Shown piece after piece: positions 24,873-33,371 of a DNA stretch of 64,000 bases. The notes under the pieces were generated by a model that was given only the letters and a program-made list of their open reading frames with translations, made no database searches and was not told the origin of the DNA. Made by a program: the position numbers and the translations under genes. The stretch's first letter is position 1, and every line of letters begins with the position of its first letter. Source of the stretch: Streptomyces goshikiensis (lineage in GTDB: Bacteria > Actinomycetota > Actinomycetes > Streptomycetales > Streptomycetaceae); contig NZ_BMVE01000012.1 in the NCBI RefSeq assembly GCF_014650555.1, forward strand, positions 62,001-126,000, read 5' to 3'.

Positions 24873-25898
24873 TCACGGGGCGGGGTGGCCCGCCTCCAGG
24901 TAGTGGGGGTGGCCGCGGTCGCGGGCGCGCAGGGCCCAGCGCAGGCGTTCGTAGCGCTGTGGCGGCAGCAGGTCCGCCGCCTCCGCCTCCGTGACGAACC
25001 GCCACTGCCGCAGCTCCGGCCCGGGCAGCCGGAGGGCGGCGATGTCGGACTCCCCGAGGCGGCCCCCGTCGAACAGCAGCCGCAGCCCTCCGAACGCGGG
25101 GTGCCGCGGCGGTTCCCAGTCGACGACCAGCAGCCCCGGCACCCGGTCGAGGGTGAGGCCGAGCTCCTCCTCCACCTCCCGGATCCCGGCGCGGGCCGGC
25201 GCCTCGCCCGGTTCGACGACCCCGCCCGGGAACTCCCAGCCCGCCTTGTACGTCGGGTCCACCAGCAGCACCCGGTCCCGCTCGTCGAACAACAGCACCC
25301 CGGCCGCCACGGTCTCCCGCGTCGGCTCCGGGGTCTGCACGATGTCGCAGACCCGCGCCGCGTCGGACCGTACGGCCTTCGCGATCCGCTCCGCGGTCTC
25401 CCGCGGGCTGATCGCGCCGTTGTCGATGACGTGCGCGTCTGCGGTGAGCCAGCCCAGTGCCTGCCGGTACGTGGGGAGGTGCTCGTACGCCCATTCCCCG
25501 TCCCGCGGATCGGCCGGCTGCTGCTGCCGCCCCGCTATCCGCTCCCGAAGGATCGTTTCCTCCGGGGCCAGCAGCACGTGCCGTACCGGAATCCGGCGCG
25601 CCGCCAGGCCGCCGAAGATCTCGTCCCGGTACCCCTGCCGCAGCAGCGTCATCGGCACCACCAGCACCCCGCCCAGCTCCCCGAGCATCGCCGCCGCCGT
25701 CTCCACGACGAGCCGCCGCCAGCTCGGCAGGTCCTGGTAGTCGGTGACCTCGTCGATCCGCTTGCGCGGCAGCAGCACCCGCAGCGCGTCGCCGATGAAC
25801 TCCGGGTCGAACAGGGTGCTGTCCGGAAGGAGTCCGACCAGTTCGCGGGCCGTGCTGGTCTTCCCGGCACCGAACGTGCCGTTGATCCAGACGATCAC
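24873..25898 (-). CDS. P-loop kinase - NUDIX hydrolase fusion
   Basis: 341 residues. The N-terminal half (1-175) is an adenylylsulfate-kinase/AAA-like P-loop protein: INGTFGAGKTSTARELVGLL holds Walker A, and MTLLRQGYRDEIF and APEETILRERIAGR follow. From about 200 a NUDIX domain begins (AAGVLLFDERDRVLLVDPTYKAGWEFPGGVVEPGE); the NUDIX box GGVVEPGEAPARAGIREVEEELGL is intact. Separately these act as a nucleotide or small-molecule kinase and a nucleoside-diphosphate hydrolase, so the fusion suggests linked turnover of one substrate. The GTG at 25898 has GAGAGGGG 5 nt upstream. Confidence 0.82.
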   Translation of the reverse strand: MIVWINGTFGAGKTSTARELVGLLPDSTLFDPEFIGDALRVLLPRKRIDEVTDYQDLPSWRRLVVETAAAMLGELGGVLVVPMTLLRQGYRDEIFGGLAARRIPVRHVLLAPEETILRERIAGRQQQPADPRDGEWAYEHLPTYRQALGWLTADAHVIDNGAISPRETAERIAKAVRSDAARVCDIVQTPEPTRETVAAGVLLFDERDRVLLVDPTYKAGWEFPGGVVEPGEAPARAGIREVEEELGLTLDRVPGLLVVDWEPPRHPAFGGLRLLFDGGRLGESDIAALRLPGPELRQWRFVTEAEAADLLPPQRYERLRWALRARDRGHPHYLEAGHPAP

Positions 25899-26040
25899 GT
25901 GTACCCCTCTCGCGATGGCTCGCCTCCGCGGCCCCCAGTGGGCTTGCCCGCACCACCCTGCCACGGAAACCCGGTAATCAGCCGAGTGCTTATCCTCAAG
26001 GTCAGAGCCGTGCCCCCAGACCTGCGGAGGTATCCCCGTC

Positions 26041-27081
26041 GTGCCCCACACCCGCCGCCCGTCCGCGTCCCGTTACGGCAACCGGCCGACGATGAAGGAC
26101 GTGGCGGCCCGCGCGGGCGTGGGTCTGAAGACGGTGTCCCGGGTGGTGGGCGGCGAGCCGGGGGTCACGCCCGACACCGAACGGCGCGTCCGGGAGGCCA
26201 TCGACGCGCTCGGCTTCCGCCGCAACGACAGCGCCCGCGTGCTCCGCAAGGGCCGTACCGCCAGCGTGGGCCTGGTGCTTGAGGACCTCGCCGACCCGTT
26301 CTACGGTCCGCTCAACCGCGCGGTCGAGGAGGTCGCCCGCGCGCACGGGGCCCTGCTCATCATCGGCTCCAGCGCCGAGAACCCGGACCGGGAGCGGGAG
26401 TTGGCGCTCGCGCTGTGCGCGCGCCGGGTGGACGGGCTGATCGTGATCCCGGCCGGGGACGACCACCGCTACCTGGAGCCGGAGATCCGGGCGGGCGTGG
26501 CCACGGTGTTCGTGGACCGCCCGGCCGGCCGGATCGAGGCGGACGTGGTGCTCTCCGACAGCTTCGGCGGCGCCCGGGACGGCGTGGCCCACCTGATCGC
26601 CGGCGGCCACCGCCGGATCGGGTTCATCGGCGACCACGCGCACATCCACACCGCCACCGAGCGCCTGCGCGGCTACCGCGCCGCGATGGCGGACGCGGGC
26701 CTTCCGGTGGCTGGATCCTGGGTGTCGCTCGGCTCCACCGAACCGGAGCGGGTGCGCGCCGCCGCCCGCTCGCTGCTGACGGGCCCCGACCCGGTGACGG
26801 CCGTCTTCGCCGGCAACAACCGCGTGACGGTGACGGTGGTACGGGTGCTGGCCGAGCGGACGCCGCCGGTGGCCCTGGTCGGCTTCGACGACTTCGAACT
26901 CGCCGACCTGCTGCGCCCCGGTGTGACGGTGGTCGCCCAGGATCCGGCCACCCTCGGCCGGGTCGCCGCCGACCGCCTCTTCCACCGCCTCGCCGGCGCC
27001 GCCCTCCCCCCGGCCCGCACGGAACTCCCGACCCGCCTGATCCCCCGGGGCTCGGGGGAGATCGCCCCGCCGGCCGTCTGA
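26041..27081 (+). CDS. LacI family transcriptional regulator
   Basis: 346 residues. The LacI HTH and hinge are complete (MKDVAARAGVGLKTVSRVVGG, residues 18-38), and the periplasmic-binding-protein-like effector domain follows (SVGLVLEDLADPFYGPLNRAVEEVA, GLIVIPAG, VVFVDRP-like TVFVDRPAGR, AVFAGNN, GFDDFELADLL). The effector is presumably a sugar. No sugar transporter or glycosidase is adjacent, so its regulon lies elsewhere. The GTG at 26041 has GGAGG 10 nt upstream; ATG 26092 is a second possibility. Confidence 0.9.
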   Translation: MPHTRRPSASRYGNRPTMKDVAARAGVGLKTVSRVVGGEPGVTPDTERRVREAIDALGFRRNDSARVLRKGRTASVGLVLEDLADPFYGPLNRAVEEVARAHGALLIIGSSAENPDRERELALALCARRVDGLIVIPAGDDHRYLEPEIRAGVATVFVDRPAGRIEADVVLSDSFGGARDGVAHLIAGGHRRIGFIGDHAHIHTATERLRGYRAAMADAGLPVAGSWVSLGSTEPERVRAAARSLLTGPDPVTAVFAGNNRVTVTVVRVLAERTPPVALVGFDDFELADLLRPGVTVVAQDPATLGRVAADRLFHRLAGAALPPARTELPTRLIPRGSGEIAPPAV

Positions 27082-27084
27082 TCC

Positions 27085-27282
27085 TCACCGGATCAGCGTC
27101 CGCAGTACGGGTACGGCCGCCCCGGCGGCGGCCAGCCCGGCGAGCACGGCCAGGGCGGTGGGGGTGCCCCCCAGCCGGGCCAGCACGCCGACGACCAGGC
27201 CGATGAGCACGGAGATGACGAGCACGACGGCGGCGTGCAGGGACAGGAACGGCGGATCGGTGTCCGGCGGTGGTGTGGTCAT
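27085..27282 (-). CDS. small two-helix membrane protein
   Basis: 65 residues: a Pro/Asp-rich head, then two hydrophobic segments (AVVLVISVLIGLVVGVLARLG and LAVLAGLAAAGAAVPVL) and a basic end RTLIR. No family is recognised. It converges tightly on the LacI gene (3 bp between stops). The coding bias is good and the ATG at 27282 is the only start directly before the conserved-looking part. Confidence 0.6.
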   Translation of the reverse strand: MTTPPPDTDPPFLSLHAAVVLVISVLIGLVVGVLARLGGTPTALAVLAGLAAAGAAVPVLRTLIR

Positions 27283-27434
27283 GCCTCGATTCCACTCCCC
27301 GTCAGGCCGTCGGCCGGCACGGACGGAACGAGTCCGGCCACAGCGGAGCACCGCCGAACCCATCCGGAAGTGCGGGGCAGTTCGGCGGAACACCCCACCC
27401 GTTCCTCCGCCGTCCCCGCCGACACCCCTTGCCC

Positions 27435-27504
27435 TTCAGAGGCGTTCGAGGAAATTCCGCGGAGTTCCGCGGAGTTCGGCCCCGTTCCGTGAAGTTCACC
27501 TCCG
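27435..27504 (+). repeat. seven TTC-headed 10-bp units in exact helical phase
   Basis: TTC begins every 10 bp at 27435, 27445, 27455, 27465, 27475, 27485 and 27495. The third and fourth units are identical (TTCCGCGGAG) and the sixth is close (TTCCGTGAAG). The array ends 30 bp before the ATG of the HTH-WD40 gene, where an operator or upstream promoter element would lie. The regular one-turn spacing would place each unit on the same face of the helix. Confidence 0.6.
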
Positions 27505-27534
27505 GACCCCCGTCGGCGTTCTACCGTGTTCGCC

Positions 27535-29844
27535 ATGACGCCGCAGTCCACCGGCACGTTCGACGAAGAACTGGCCGCCCTCGCCGCCGATCTGCGCCGC
27601 CTGCGGATCGTGCGCGGCAAGCCCTCGTACCGCGAGCTCGTCGCCCGCGCGGAGGGGTCCCGCGCCGGGATCCAGCTGTCGATGGCCACTCTCAGCGACG
27701 CGTTCAACGGCAAGCGCCTCGTCAGGATCGACACCCTGATGGCCCTGGTCCGGATCCTGCGCTCCTACGACGAGTTCGGCGGCGAGGTCCCCGTCCCCGG
27801 GCACAACGCCCCGGAACTCGCCCCCTGGCGCCGCCGGTGGCAGGCGATCGCCGCCCTCCAGTCCGGGCCCCCGGCCGGGGAACGGCCGGCGTCCGTCGCC
27901 ACACCGGCACCCGCCCCCGCCCCGGCCGTCTCCGCGTACGCGCTGCGCTTCCGGCTGGTCGGACACCCGGGCCCGGTCCGGCACCTGGCCTTTCCCGCCG
28001 ACGGAAGGCAGCTGGCGGCCGCCGCGGACGGGGACGCGGTGCTGCTCTGGAACACCGCCACCGGGCTGCCGTACAAGTACCGGGGCCGGATCGATGACTT
28101 GGGACCGGTGGCGTTCGCCCCCGATGACTCCCTGATGACGGTGAACAACGCGAACACGCGCAGCGTCTCGCTGTGGGATCCGGTGCTGAGGACGCGCCGC
28201 AAGACGGCCCTGGAGAGGAGCCACCACGAGGGCATCGCCCGGCTGGCGCACTCACCGGACGGGCGCCTCCTGGTGAGCGTGGACACCGCGGGATCGGCCC
28301 GCGTCTGGTACGCGGCCGGGCACGTCCGCGTGCCGTCCGCCTTCGACGACCTCCCCGGCCGTGTCACCGCCGTCGGCTTCACCTCCGACGGCCAGGTGCT
28401 CGCCCTCGTGGACGACGGCGGCGGGGTCCGCCTGTGGGAGGTGTTCGGCGCGCAGCCGCTGAGCGCGCCGCTCGCCGGGCAGCCGGTCGACCCGGACACG
28501 GCCGCCTTCTCCGCGGACGGCCGGGTGCTCGCCACCGCCGGGCGCGACGGTTCGCTGCTGCTGCGGGACACCGCCACCGGCCTGCCGCTGGCCCCGCGGC
28601 CGGCCCCGCGCAGCGGAAGGATCGGCGCCCTCGCCTTCTCCCCCGACGGGCTGCTGCTCGCCGTCGCCGCCGACGACGGGGCCGTGCACCTCGTGGACAC
28701 CGCCGACGGCCGTCCCGCCGGGCCCGCGCTGACCGGGCACCGGCAGCCCGTCCACGCCGTGGCCTTCTCCCCGGACGGCGCCCTGCTGGCGACGGGCTCC
28801 CACGACACCACGGTGCTGCTGTACGAGCGCCGGGCGGCGCCGGTCCCGGCTCCCGCGGTCGACTCCGCCCCCGGCTCCGGCTCCGGCACCGGCGCCGTCG
28901 CGGCGCGGGCCCTGGCGGTGCTGGCCGGGGCCGGGCGGCCCGTGGCCCTGCCCCCGCTGACCTCGGACGGGCCCCTGGTCCGGGTCGCCTTCTCCCCCGA
29001 CGGCGGGACCCTGGCGGTGACCACCCGCTCCCAGCAGGTGCTGTTCCGGGACACGCTGACGGGGCGCCCTGCCTGCGAGCCGATCACCGGCCCGCCGGTC
29101 CTGCCCTTCGGGCTGTTCTACGCCCCCGACGGGCGGCTGTTCGTCACCCCGGCCGCGGGCTCGGCGGTGATCCCCTGGGACCCCGGCACGGCCCGGCCCG
29201 CGGGCGAGCCGCTGACGGGCCACAGCGGCCCGGTGATGGGTCTGGCGCTCTCCGCCGACGCGCGGCTGCTGGCCACCGCCGGCGCGGACGGCACTCTGCG
29301 GCTGTGGGAGACGGCCAACGGAAAGCCCGACGGCCGGTTCCCGGGGCACGCGGTGGACGCCTCGGGTGTCGCTTTCTCCCCGGACGGCCACCGTCTCGTC
29401 GGCGCGTACCGGGACGGGACGGTGCGCGTGTGGGATCTCTCCGGCCCCAGGGACCTGACGCACAGCCAGGTCCTGCACGGACACGGGGGCCCGGTGTGGT
29501 CGGTGGCCTTCTCGCCCGACGGCAGGGTGCTGGCCACCGCCTGCCAGGACGGCGCCGTACGGCTGTGGGACCCGCGGACGAACAAGCCGTTCGGGGACCC
29601 GCTGACCGGGCACGGCGAGTCGGTCAACGATCTGGTGTTCACCCCGGACGGCGGCTTCCTGGCCACCGTCGGGGCGGACGGCGCGCTGCGGCTCTGGGAC
29701 CCGGCCTCCGGGCGGCCCGTGGGCGAGCCGGTGACCGGTCACTCGGGCTCCGTGTCCGGGGTCGCCTGCTCCCCCGACGGCAGCCTGCTCGCCACGGTGG
29801 GCGAGGACGGCACCCTGAGGCGCTGGGTCATCGGCCCCCGGTAG
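27535..29844 (+). CDS. HTH-like N-terminus fused to a WD40 propeller
   Basis: 769 residues. Residues 1-75 form a helical XRE-like unit (GKPSYRELVARAEG, then LSMATLSDAFNGKRLVRIDTLMALVRILRSY) of the kind found at the head of actinobacterial STAND proteins. After a Pro/Ala linker, about thirteen WD40 repeats run from 140 to the end (typical unit GHGGPVWSVAFSPDGRVLATACQDGAVRLWDP), enough for two propellers. The NACHT/STAND ATPase that normally joins these parts is absent. ATG 27535 or GTG 27526 may start it. No good Shine-Dalgarno exists, and a TACCGT -10-like hexamer (27522-27527) would make ATG 27535 leaderless. Likely a signalling scaffold. Confidence 0.82.
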   Translation: MTPQSTGTFDEELAALAADLRRLRIVRGKPSYRELVARAEGSRAGIQLSMATLSDAFNGKRLVRIDTLMALVRILRSYDEFGGEVPVPGHNAPELAPWRRRWQAIAALQSGPPAGERPASVATPAPAPAPAVSAYALRFRLVGHPGPVRHLAFPADGRQLAAAADGDAVLLWNTATGLPYKYRGRIDDLGPVAFAPDDSLMTVNNANTRSVSLWDPVLRTRRKTALERSHHEGIARLAHSPDGRLLVSVDTAGSARVWYAAGHVRVPSAFDDLPGRVTAVGFTSDGQVLALVDDGGGVRLWEVFGAQPLSAPLAGQPVDPDTAAFSADGRVLATAGRDGSLLLRDTATGLPLAPRPAPRSGRIGALAFSPDGLLLAVAADDGAVHLVDTADGRPAGPALTGHRQPVHAVAFSPDGALLATGSHDTTVLLYERRAAPVPAPAVDSAPGSGSGTGAVAARALAVLAGAGRPVALPPLTSDGPLVRVAFSPDGGTLAVTTRSQQVLFRDTLTGRPACEPITGPPVLPFGLFYAPDGRLFVTPAAGSAVIPWDPGTARPAGEPLTGHSGPVMGLALSADARLLATAGADGTLRLWETANGKPDGRFPGHAVDASGVAFSPDGHRLVGAYRDGTVRVWDLSGPRDLTHSQVLHGHGGPVWSVAFSPDGRVLATACQDGAVRLWDPRTNKPFGDPLTGHGESVNDLVFTPDGGFLATVGADGALRLWDPASGRPVGEPVTGHSGSVSGVACSPDGSLLATVGEDGTLRRWVIGPR

Positions 29845-29847
29845 CGC

Positions 29848-29886
29848 GCCGGGGCCCGGCCGGGATCCCCCCGGCCGGGCCCCGGC
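29848..29886. terminator. 17-bp-stem bidirectional terminator
   Basis: GCCGGGGCCCGGCCGGG pairs perfectly with CCCGGCCGGGCCCCGGC across a 5-nt loop, between the convergent WD40 and DUF6986 genes. Confidence 0.85.
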
Positions 29887-29896
29887 GGTCAGGCGG

Positions 29897-31195
29897 TCAG
29901 ACCTTCGCCGTCAGCGTCGCCGAGCGGCGCGGGATGGCGAACGCGTCCAGTTCGGCGCGGGTCAGGCCGGTGAGGGCGGTGACCTCCTCGGCGCCGACCG
30001 CGCCGCAGTCGAGGCCGCGGACCAGGTAGCCGGCCAGGGCCTTCGCCGTGGCGGGCTCGTCCATCACGTCGCCCTCGATCTTGGCCACGTACGCCTTCAG
30101 GCGGGCCGCCGCGGTCTCCAGGCCCTCGCGGTAGAAGGTGAACACGGCCGCGTAGCGGGTCGGCAGGTGCGCCGGGTGCATGTCCCAGCCCTGGTAGTAG
30201 GCGCGGGCCAGGGCCCGGCGGGTGAGGCCGTAGTGCAGCTTCCAGGCCTCGTGGACGTGCTCGGTGGTGCCGATGGGCAGCACGTTCGTCGAGCCGTCGG
30301 AGACCCGTACGCCGGTGCCGGCGGCCGCGACCTGCATGATCGCCTTGGCGTGGTCGGCGGCGGGGTGGTCGCTCGACTGGTAGGCGGCGGAGACGCCGAC
30401 GCAGGCGCTGTAGTCGAAGGTGCCGTAGTGCAGGCCCGTGGCACGGCCCTTGGACGCCTCGATCATGCGGGCGACGGTCGCGGTGCCGTCGGAGGCCACG
30501 ATCGACTGGCTGGTCTCGATCTGGATCTCGAAGCCGATCCGGCCCGGGGGCAGCCCGCGGGTGGTCTCGAAGGCCTCCAGCAGCTCGACGAAGGCGCTGA
30601 CCTGCTCGGCGTACGTGACCTTCGGGAGGGTGAGGACCAGCCCGTCGGGGAGGTCGCCGTGCTCCAGCAGGCCGGAGAGGAAGATGTCGGTGGTGCGGAT
30701 GCCGCGGTCGCGGACGTTGGACTCCATGCACTTCATCCGGATGCCCATGTACGGGGCGTTGGTGCCGCTCGCGAAGGCCTCCGAGACGAGGCGGGCGGCG
30801 CGGGCCGCGGCCTGGTCCTCCTCCTCGTCGGAGCGGACGCCGAAGCCGTCCTCGAAGTCGACGCGGAGGTCCTCGACGGGCTCGGCGGCCAGCTTGGCGC
30901 GTACCCGGTCGTAGACGGGTGCGGCCAGCTCGTCGCCGATGCCGAGGACCCGGGCGAAGGTGGCGGCGTCCGGGGCGTGTTCGTCGAGGGCCGCGAGGGC
31001 CTGGTCGCCCCAGGAGCGGATGGTGCCGGCGGTGAAGACGTCACCGGGGACGTAGACGGTGTGGATGGGCTGGCGGGTGCCGGGGTCGCCCGGGTAGTGG
31101 CGCGCGAGTTCCGCGTCCACCGGCGCGAGGGAGGCGCTGATGCCCTCGCTGACCGCGCCGGCGAGGCTCGTCGCCACCTTCTCCTGCTGACCCAT
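29897..31195 (-). CDS. DUF6986 family protein, aldolase/citrate-lyase-like
   Basis: 432 residues. It resembles the HpcH/HpaI aldolase superfamily: LRVDFEDGFGVRSDEEED has the acidic metal region, MGIRMKCMESNVRDRGIRT the barrel strand, and GFEIQIETSQSIVASDG the Glu-containing strand. The whole matches what I know as DUF6986, a large Streptomyces family of undefined reaction, probably C-C bond lyase or synthase chemistry on CoA esters or oxo acids. Clear Shine-Dalgarno (GAGGAG) before the ATG at 31195. Its own promoter with an overlapping palindrome lies at 31248-31277. Confidence 0.8.
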   Translation of the reverse strand: MGQQEKVATSLAGAVSEGISASLAPVDAELARHYPGDPGTRQPIHTVYVPGDVFTAGTIRSWGDQALAALDEHAPDAATFARVLGIGDELAAPVYDRVRAKLAAEPVEDLRVDFEDGFGVRSDEEEDQAAARAARLVSEAFASGTNAPYMGIRMKCMESNVRDRGIRTTDIFLSGLLEHGDLPDGLVLTLPKVTYAEQVSAFVELLEAFETTRGLPPGRIGFEIQIETSQSIVASDGTATVARMIEASKGRATGLHYGTFDYSACVGVSAAYQSSDHPAADHAKAIMQVAAAGTGVRVSDGSTNVLPIGTTEHVHEAWKLHYGLTRRALARAYYQGWDMHPAHLPTRYAAVFTFYREGLETAAARLKAYVAKIEGDVMDEPATAKALAGYLVRGLDCGAVGAEEVTALTGLTRAELDAFAIPRRSATLTAKV

Positions 31196-31247
31196 CGTGC
31201 ACTCTCCTCTTTTTCCGCTTCACGGAAGGCTAGATCCGCATAGCAGA

Positions 31248-31277
31248 ATTTAATGATGAGTACATTGTCTAGTCAAT
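31248..31277 (-). promoter_or_regulatory. promoter and operator of the DUF6986 gene
   Basis: On the minus strand TTGACT (31276-31271), a 17-bp spacer and TTAAAT (31253-31248) form a good housekeeping promoter in an unusually AT-rich patch. A 14-bp near-palindrome ATTG-N-CTAG-N-CAAT (31264-31277) overlaps the -35, the position of a repressor site. The regulator is unknown. Confidence 0.6.
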
Positions 31278-31292
31278 GGTTGCAGGAAACAC

Positions 31293-31331
31293 CTCGGGGC
31301 CGCGTGGTGAGTGTCACCACGCGGCCCCGAG
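31293..31331 (-). terminator. terminator of the etfBA operon
   Basis: A perfect 17-bp stem (31293-31309 with 31315-31331) with a 5-nt loop starts 19 bp after the etfA stop in the direction of transcription. It insulates etfBA from the DUF6986 promoter. Confidence 0.85.
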
Positions 31332-31349
31332 TCACAGCATCGACGCAGG

Positions 31350-32324
31350 TCAGCCCTTGCGGGCCTTGATCTCGCCGGTCAGCTGGGGGACGACCTCGAA
31401 GAGGTCGCCGACCACGCCGTAGTCGACCAGGTCGAAGATCGGGGCCTCGGCGTCCTTGTTGATGGCCACGATGGTCTTCGAGGTCTGCATGCCGGCCCGG
31501 TGCTGGATCGCGCCCGAGATGCCGGAGGCGATGTACAGCTGCGGGGAGACCGACTTGCCGGTCTGGCCGACCTGGTTGGTGTGCGGGTACCAGCCGGCGT
31601 CCACGGCGGCGCGGGAGGCGCCGACCGCCGCACCGAGGGAGTCCGCGAGCTCCTCGATGAGGTGGAAGTTCTCGGCACCGTTGACGCCGCGGCCACCGGA
31701 GACCACGATCGCGGCCTCGGTCAGCTCGGGGCGGCCGGTCGACTCGCGCGGGGTGCGGGAGACGACCTTGGTGCCGGTGGCCAGCGCGCCGAAGGTGACG
31801 GCGAGCGCCTCGACGGTGCCGGCGGCCGCGGCGGCCTCGACCGGAGCCGAGTTCGGCTTGACGGTGATGACCGGGGTGCCCTTGGAGACACGGGACTTGG
31901 TGGTGAAGGAAGCGGCGAACGCGGCCTGCGTCGCGACCGGGCCCTCGTCACCCGCCTCCAGGTCGACGGCGTCGGTGATGATGCCGGAACCGATGCGGAC
32001 CGCCAGGCGCGCGGCGATCTCCTTGCCCTCGGCGGAGGACGGGACGAGCACGGCGGCCAGGGAGCCCGCGGCGGACACGGAGTCGTAGGCGGCCTGCAGC
32101 GCGTCCACCTTCGGTACGACGAGGTACTCGGCGAACTCGGGGGCGTCGGCGGTGAGGACCTTGACGGCGCCGTGCTCGGCGAGCACGGCGGCGGTGTCGG
32201 CCGCGCCGGCGCCCAGGGCGACGGCGACGGGCTCGCCGATGCGGCGGGCCAGCGTCAGCAGTTCGAGGGTGGGCTTGCGGACGGCGCCGTCCACGTGGTC
32301 GACGTAGACGAGAACTTCAGCCAT
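31350..32324 (-). CDS. etfA: electron transfer flavoprotein subunit alpha
   Basis: 324 residues. The N-terminal domain (MAEVLVYVDHVDG...) is followed by the FAD-binding C-terminal domain with VVSGGRGVNGAENFHLIEEL, DAGWYPHTNQVGQTGKSVSP, YIASGISGAIQHRAGMQTSK and PIFDLVDYGVVGDLFEVVPQL. EtfA carries the FAD that accepts electrons from acyl-CoA dehydrogenases and passes them on to the quinone pool. Its partner etfB lies 59 bp upstream on the same strand, the standard order. Confidence 0.96.
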   Translation of the reverse strand: MAEVLVYVDHVDGAVRKPTLELLTLARRIGEPVAVALGAGAADTAAVLAEHGAVKVLTADAPEFAEYLVVPKVDALQAAYDSVSAAGSLAAVLVPSSAEGKEIAARLAVRIGSGIITDAVDLEAGDEGPVATQAAFAASFTTKSRVSKGTPVITVKPNSAPVEAAAAAGTVEALAVTFGALATGTKVVSRTPRESTGRPELTEAAIVVSGGRGVNGAENFHLIEELADSLGAAVGASRAAVDAGWYPHTNQVGQTGKSVSPQLYIASGISGAIQHRAGMQTSKTIVAINKDAEAPIFDLVDYGVVGDLFEVVPQLTGEIKARKG

Positions 32325-32383
32325 GGGGATGCTCCTGCGAATGCGAAGTAGTCAGGGGGCGGTCGAGTCGGCGACCGAAGCTC

Positions 32384-33169
32384 TTAGATGAACTTCTGGC
32401 CTGCAAGGAACTCGGCCAGCTGCTTGCCGCCCTCGCCCTCGTCCTTGACGATCGTGCCGGCGGTGCGGGCCGGGCGCTGCGCCGCGGAGTCGACCGCGGT
32501 CCAGGAGCCTTCGAGACCGACCTCGTCGGCCTCGATCTCCAGCTCCTCCAGGTCCCAGGACTCCACCGGCTTCTTCTTGGCGGCCATGATGCCCTTGAAG
32601 GACGGGTAGCGGGCCTCGCCCGACTGGTCGGTCACGGAGACGACCGCGGGGAGGGAGGCCACGAGCTGCTCGCTCGCCGAGTCGCCGTCGCGGCGGCCGG
32701 TGACGGTGCCGTCCTCGACCTTGACCTCGGACAGCAGGGTGACCTGCGGGACGCCCAGGCGCTCGGCCAGGATCGCCGGGAGGACACCCATGGTGCCGTC
32801 GGTCGACGCCATGCCGGTGATGACCAGGTCGTAGCCGGCCTTGTCGAGCGCCTTGGCGAGCACCAGCGAGGTGGCCATGACGTCGGAGCCGTGCAGGTCG
32901 TCGTCCTCGACGTGGATGGCCTTGTCGGCGCCCATCGAGAGCGCCTTGCGCAGCGCGTCCTTGGCGTCCTCGGGGCCCACCGTCAGGACGGTGATCTCGG
33001 CGTCGTCCGCCTCGTCGGCGATCTGCAGCGCCTGCTCGACGGCGTACTCGTCGAGCTCCGACAGCAGGCCGTCGACGTCTTCGCGGTCTACGGTCAGGTC
33101 ATCGGCGAAGTGCCGGTCGCCGGTGGCGTCGGGCACGTACTTCACACAGACAACGATCCTCAGGCTCAC
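32384..33169 (-). CDS. etfB: electron transfer flavoprotein subunit beta
   Basis: 261 residues. It starts MSLRIVVCVKYVPDATGD and contains NEYA-like LDEYAVEQALQIAD, GADKAIHVEDDDLHGSD, the AMP-site region DLVITGMASTDGTMGVLPAILAERL, and the C-terminal RYPSFKGIMAAKKKP recognition loop. It forms the ETF heterodimer with EtfA. The GTG at 33169 has GGAGAG 6 nt upstream. A short palindrome TACT-N4-AGTA (33279-33290) lies 110 bp upstream and may be a control site. Confidence 0.96.
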   Translation of the reverse strand: MSLRIVVCVKYVPDATGDRHFADDLTVDREDVDGLLSELDEYAVEQALQIADEADDAEITVLTVGPEDAKDALRKALSMGADKAIHVEDDDLHGSDVMATSLVLAKALDKAGYDLVITGMASTDGTMGVLPAILAERLGVPQVTLLSEVKVEDGTVTGRRDGDSASEQLVASLPAVVSVTDQSGEARYPSFKGIMAAKKKPVESWDLEELEIEADEVGLEGSWTAVDSAAQRPARTAGTIVKDEGEGGKQLAEFLAGQKFI

Positions 33170-33371
33170 GCCGGCTCTCCTACCGCATCGTCTTTTACAG
33201 ATACCGCCTTGTGCAGGCAGCATAAGCGCCTTCTCGGGCGGATCCCGGTCGGGGCGGCCCGCGCTCCGATCGGAATGTTACTCGTCAGTACACCGTGGGT
33301 CCCGCCCGGTGGCAAGGCCACCGAACTGTGATCTGGCCAACGCCGCCCGAACCCGCCCCAGCAGGGACGAT

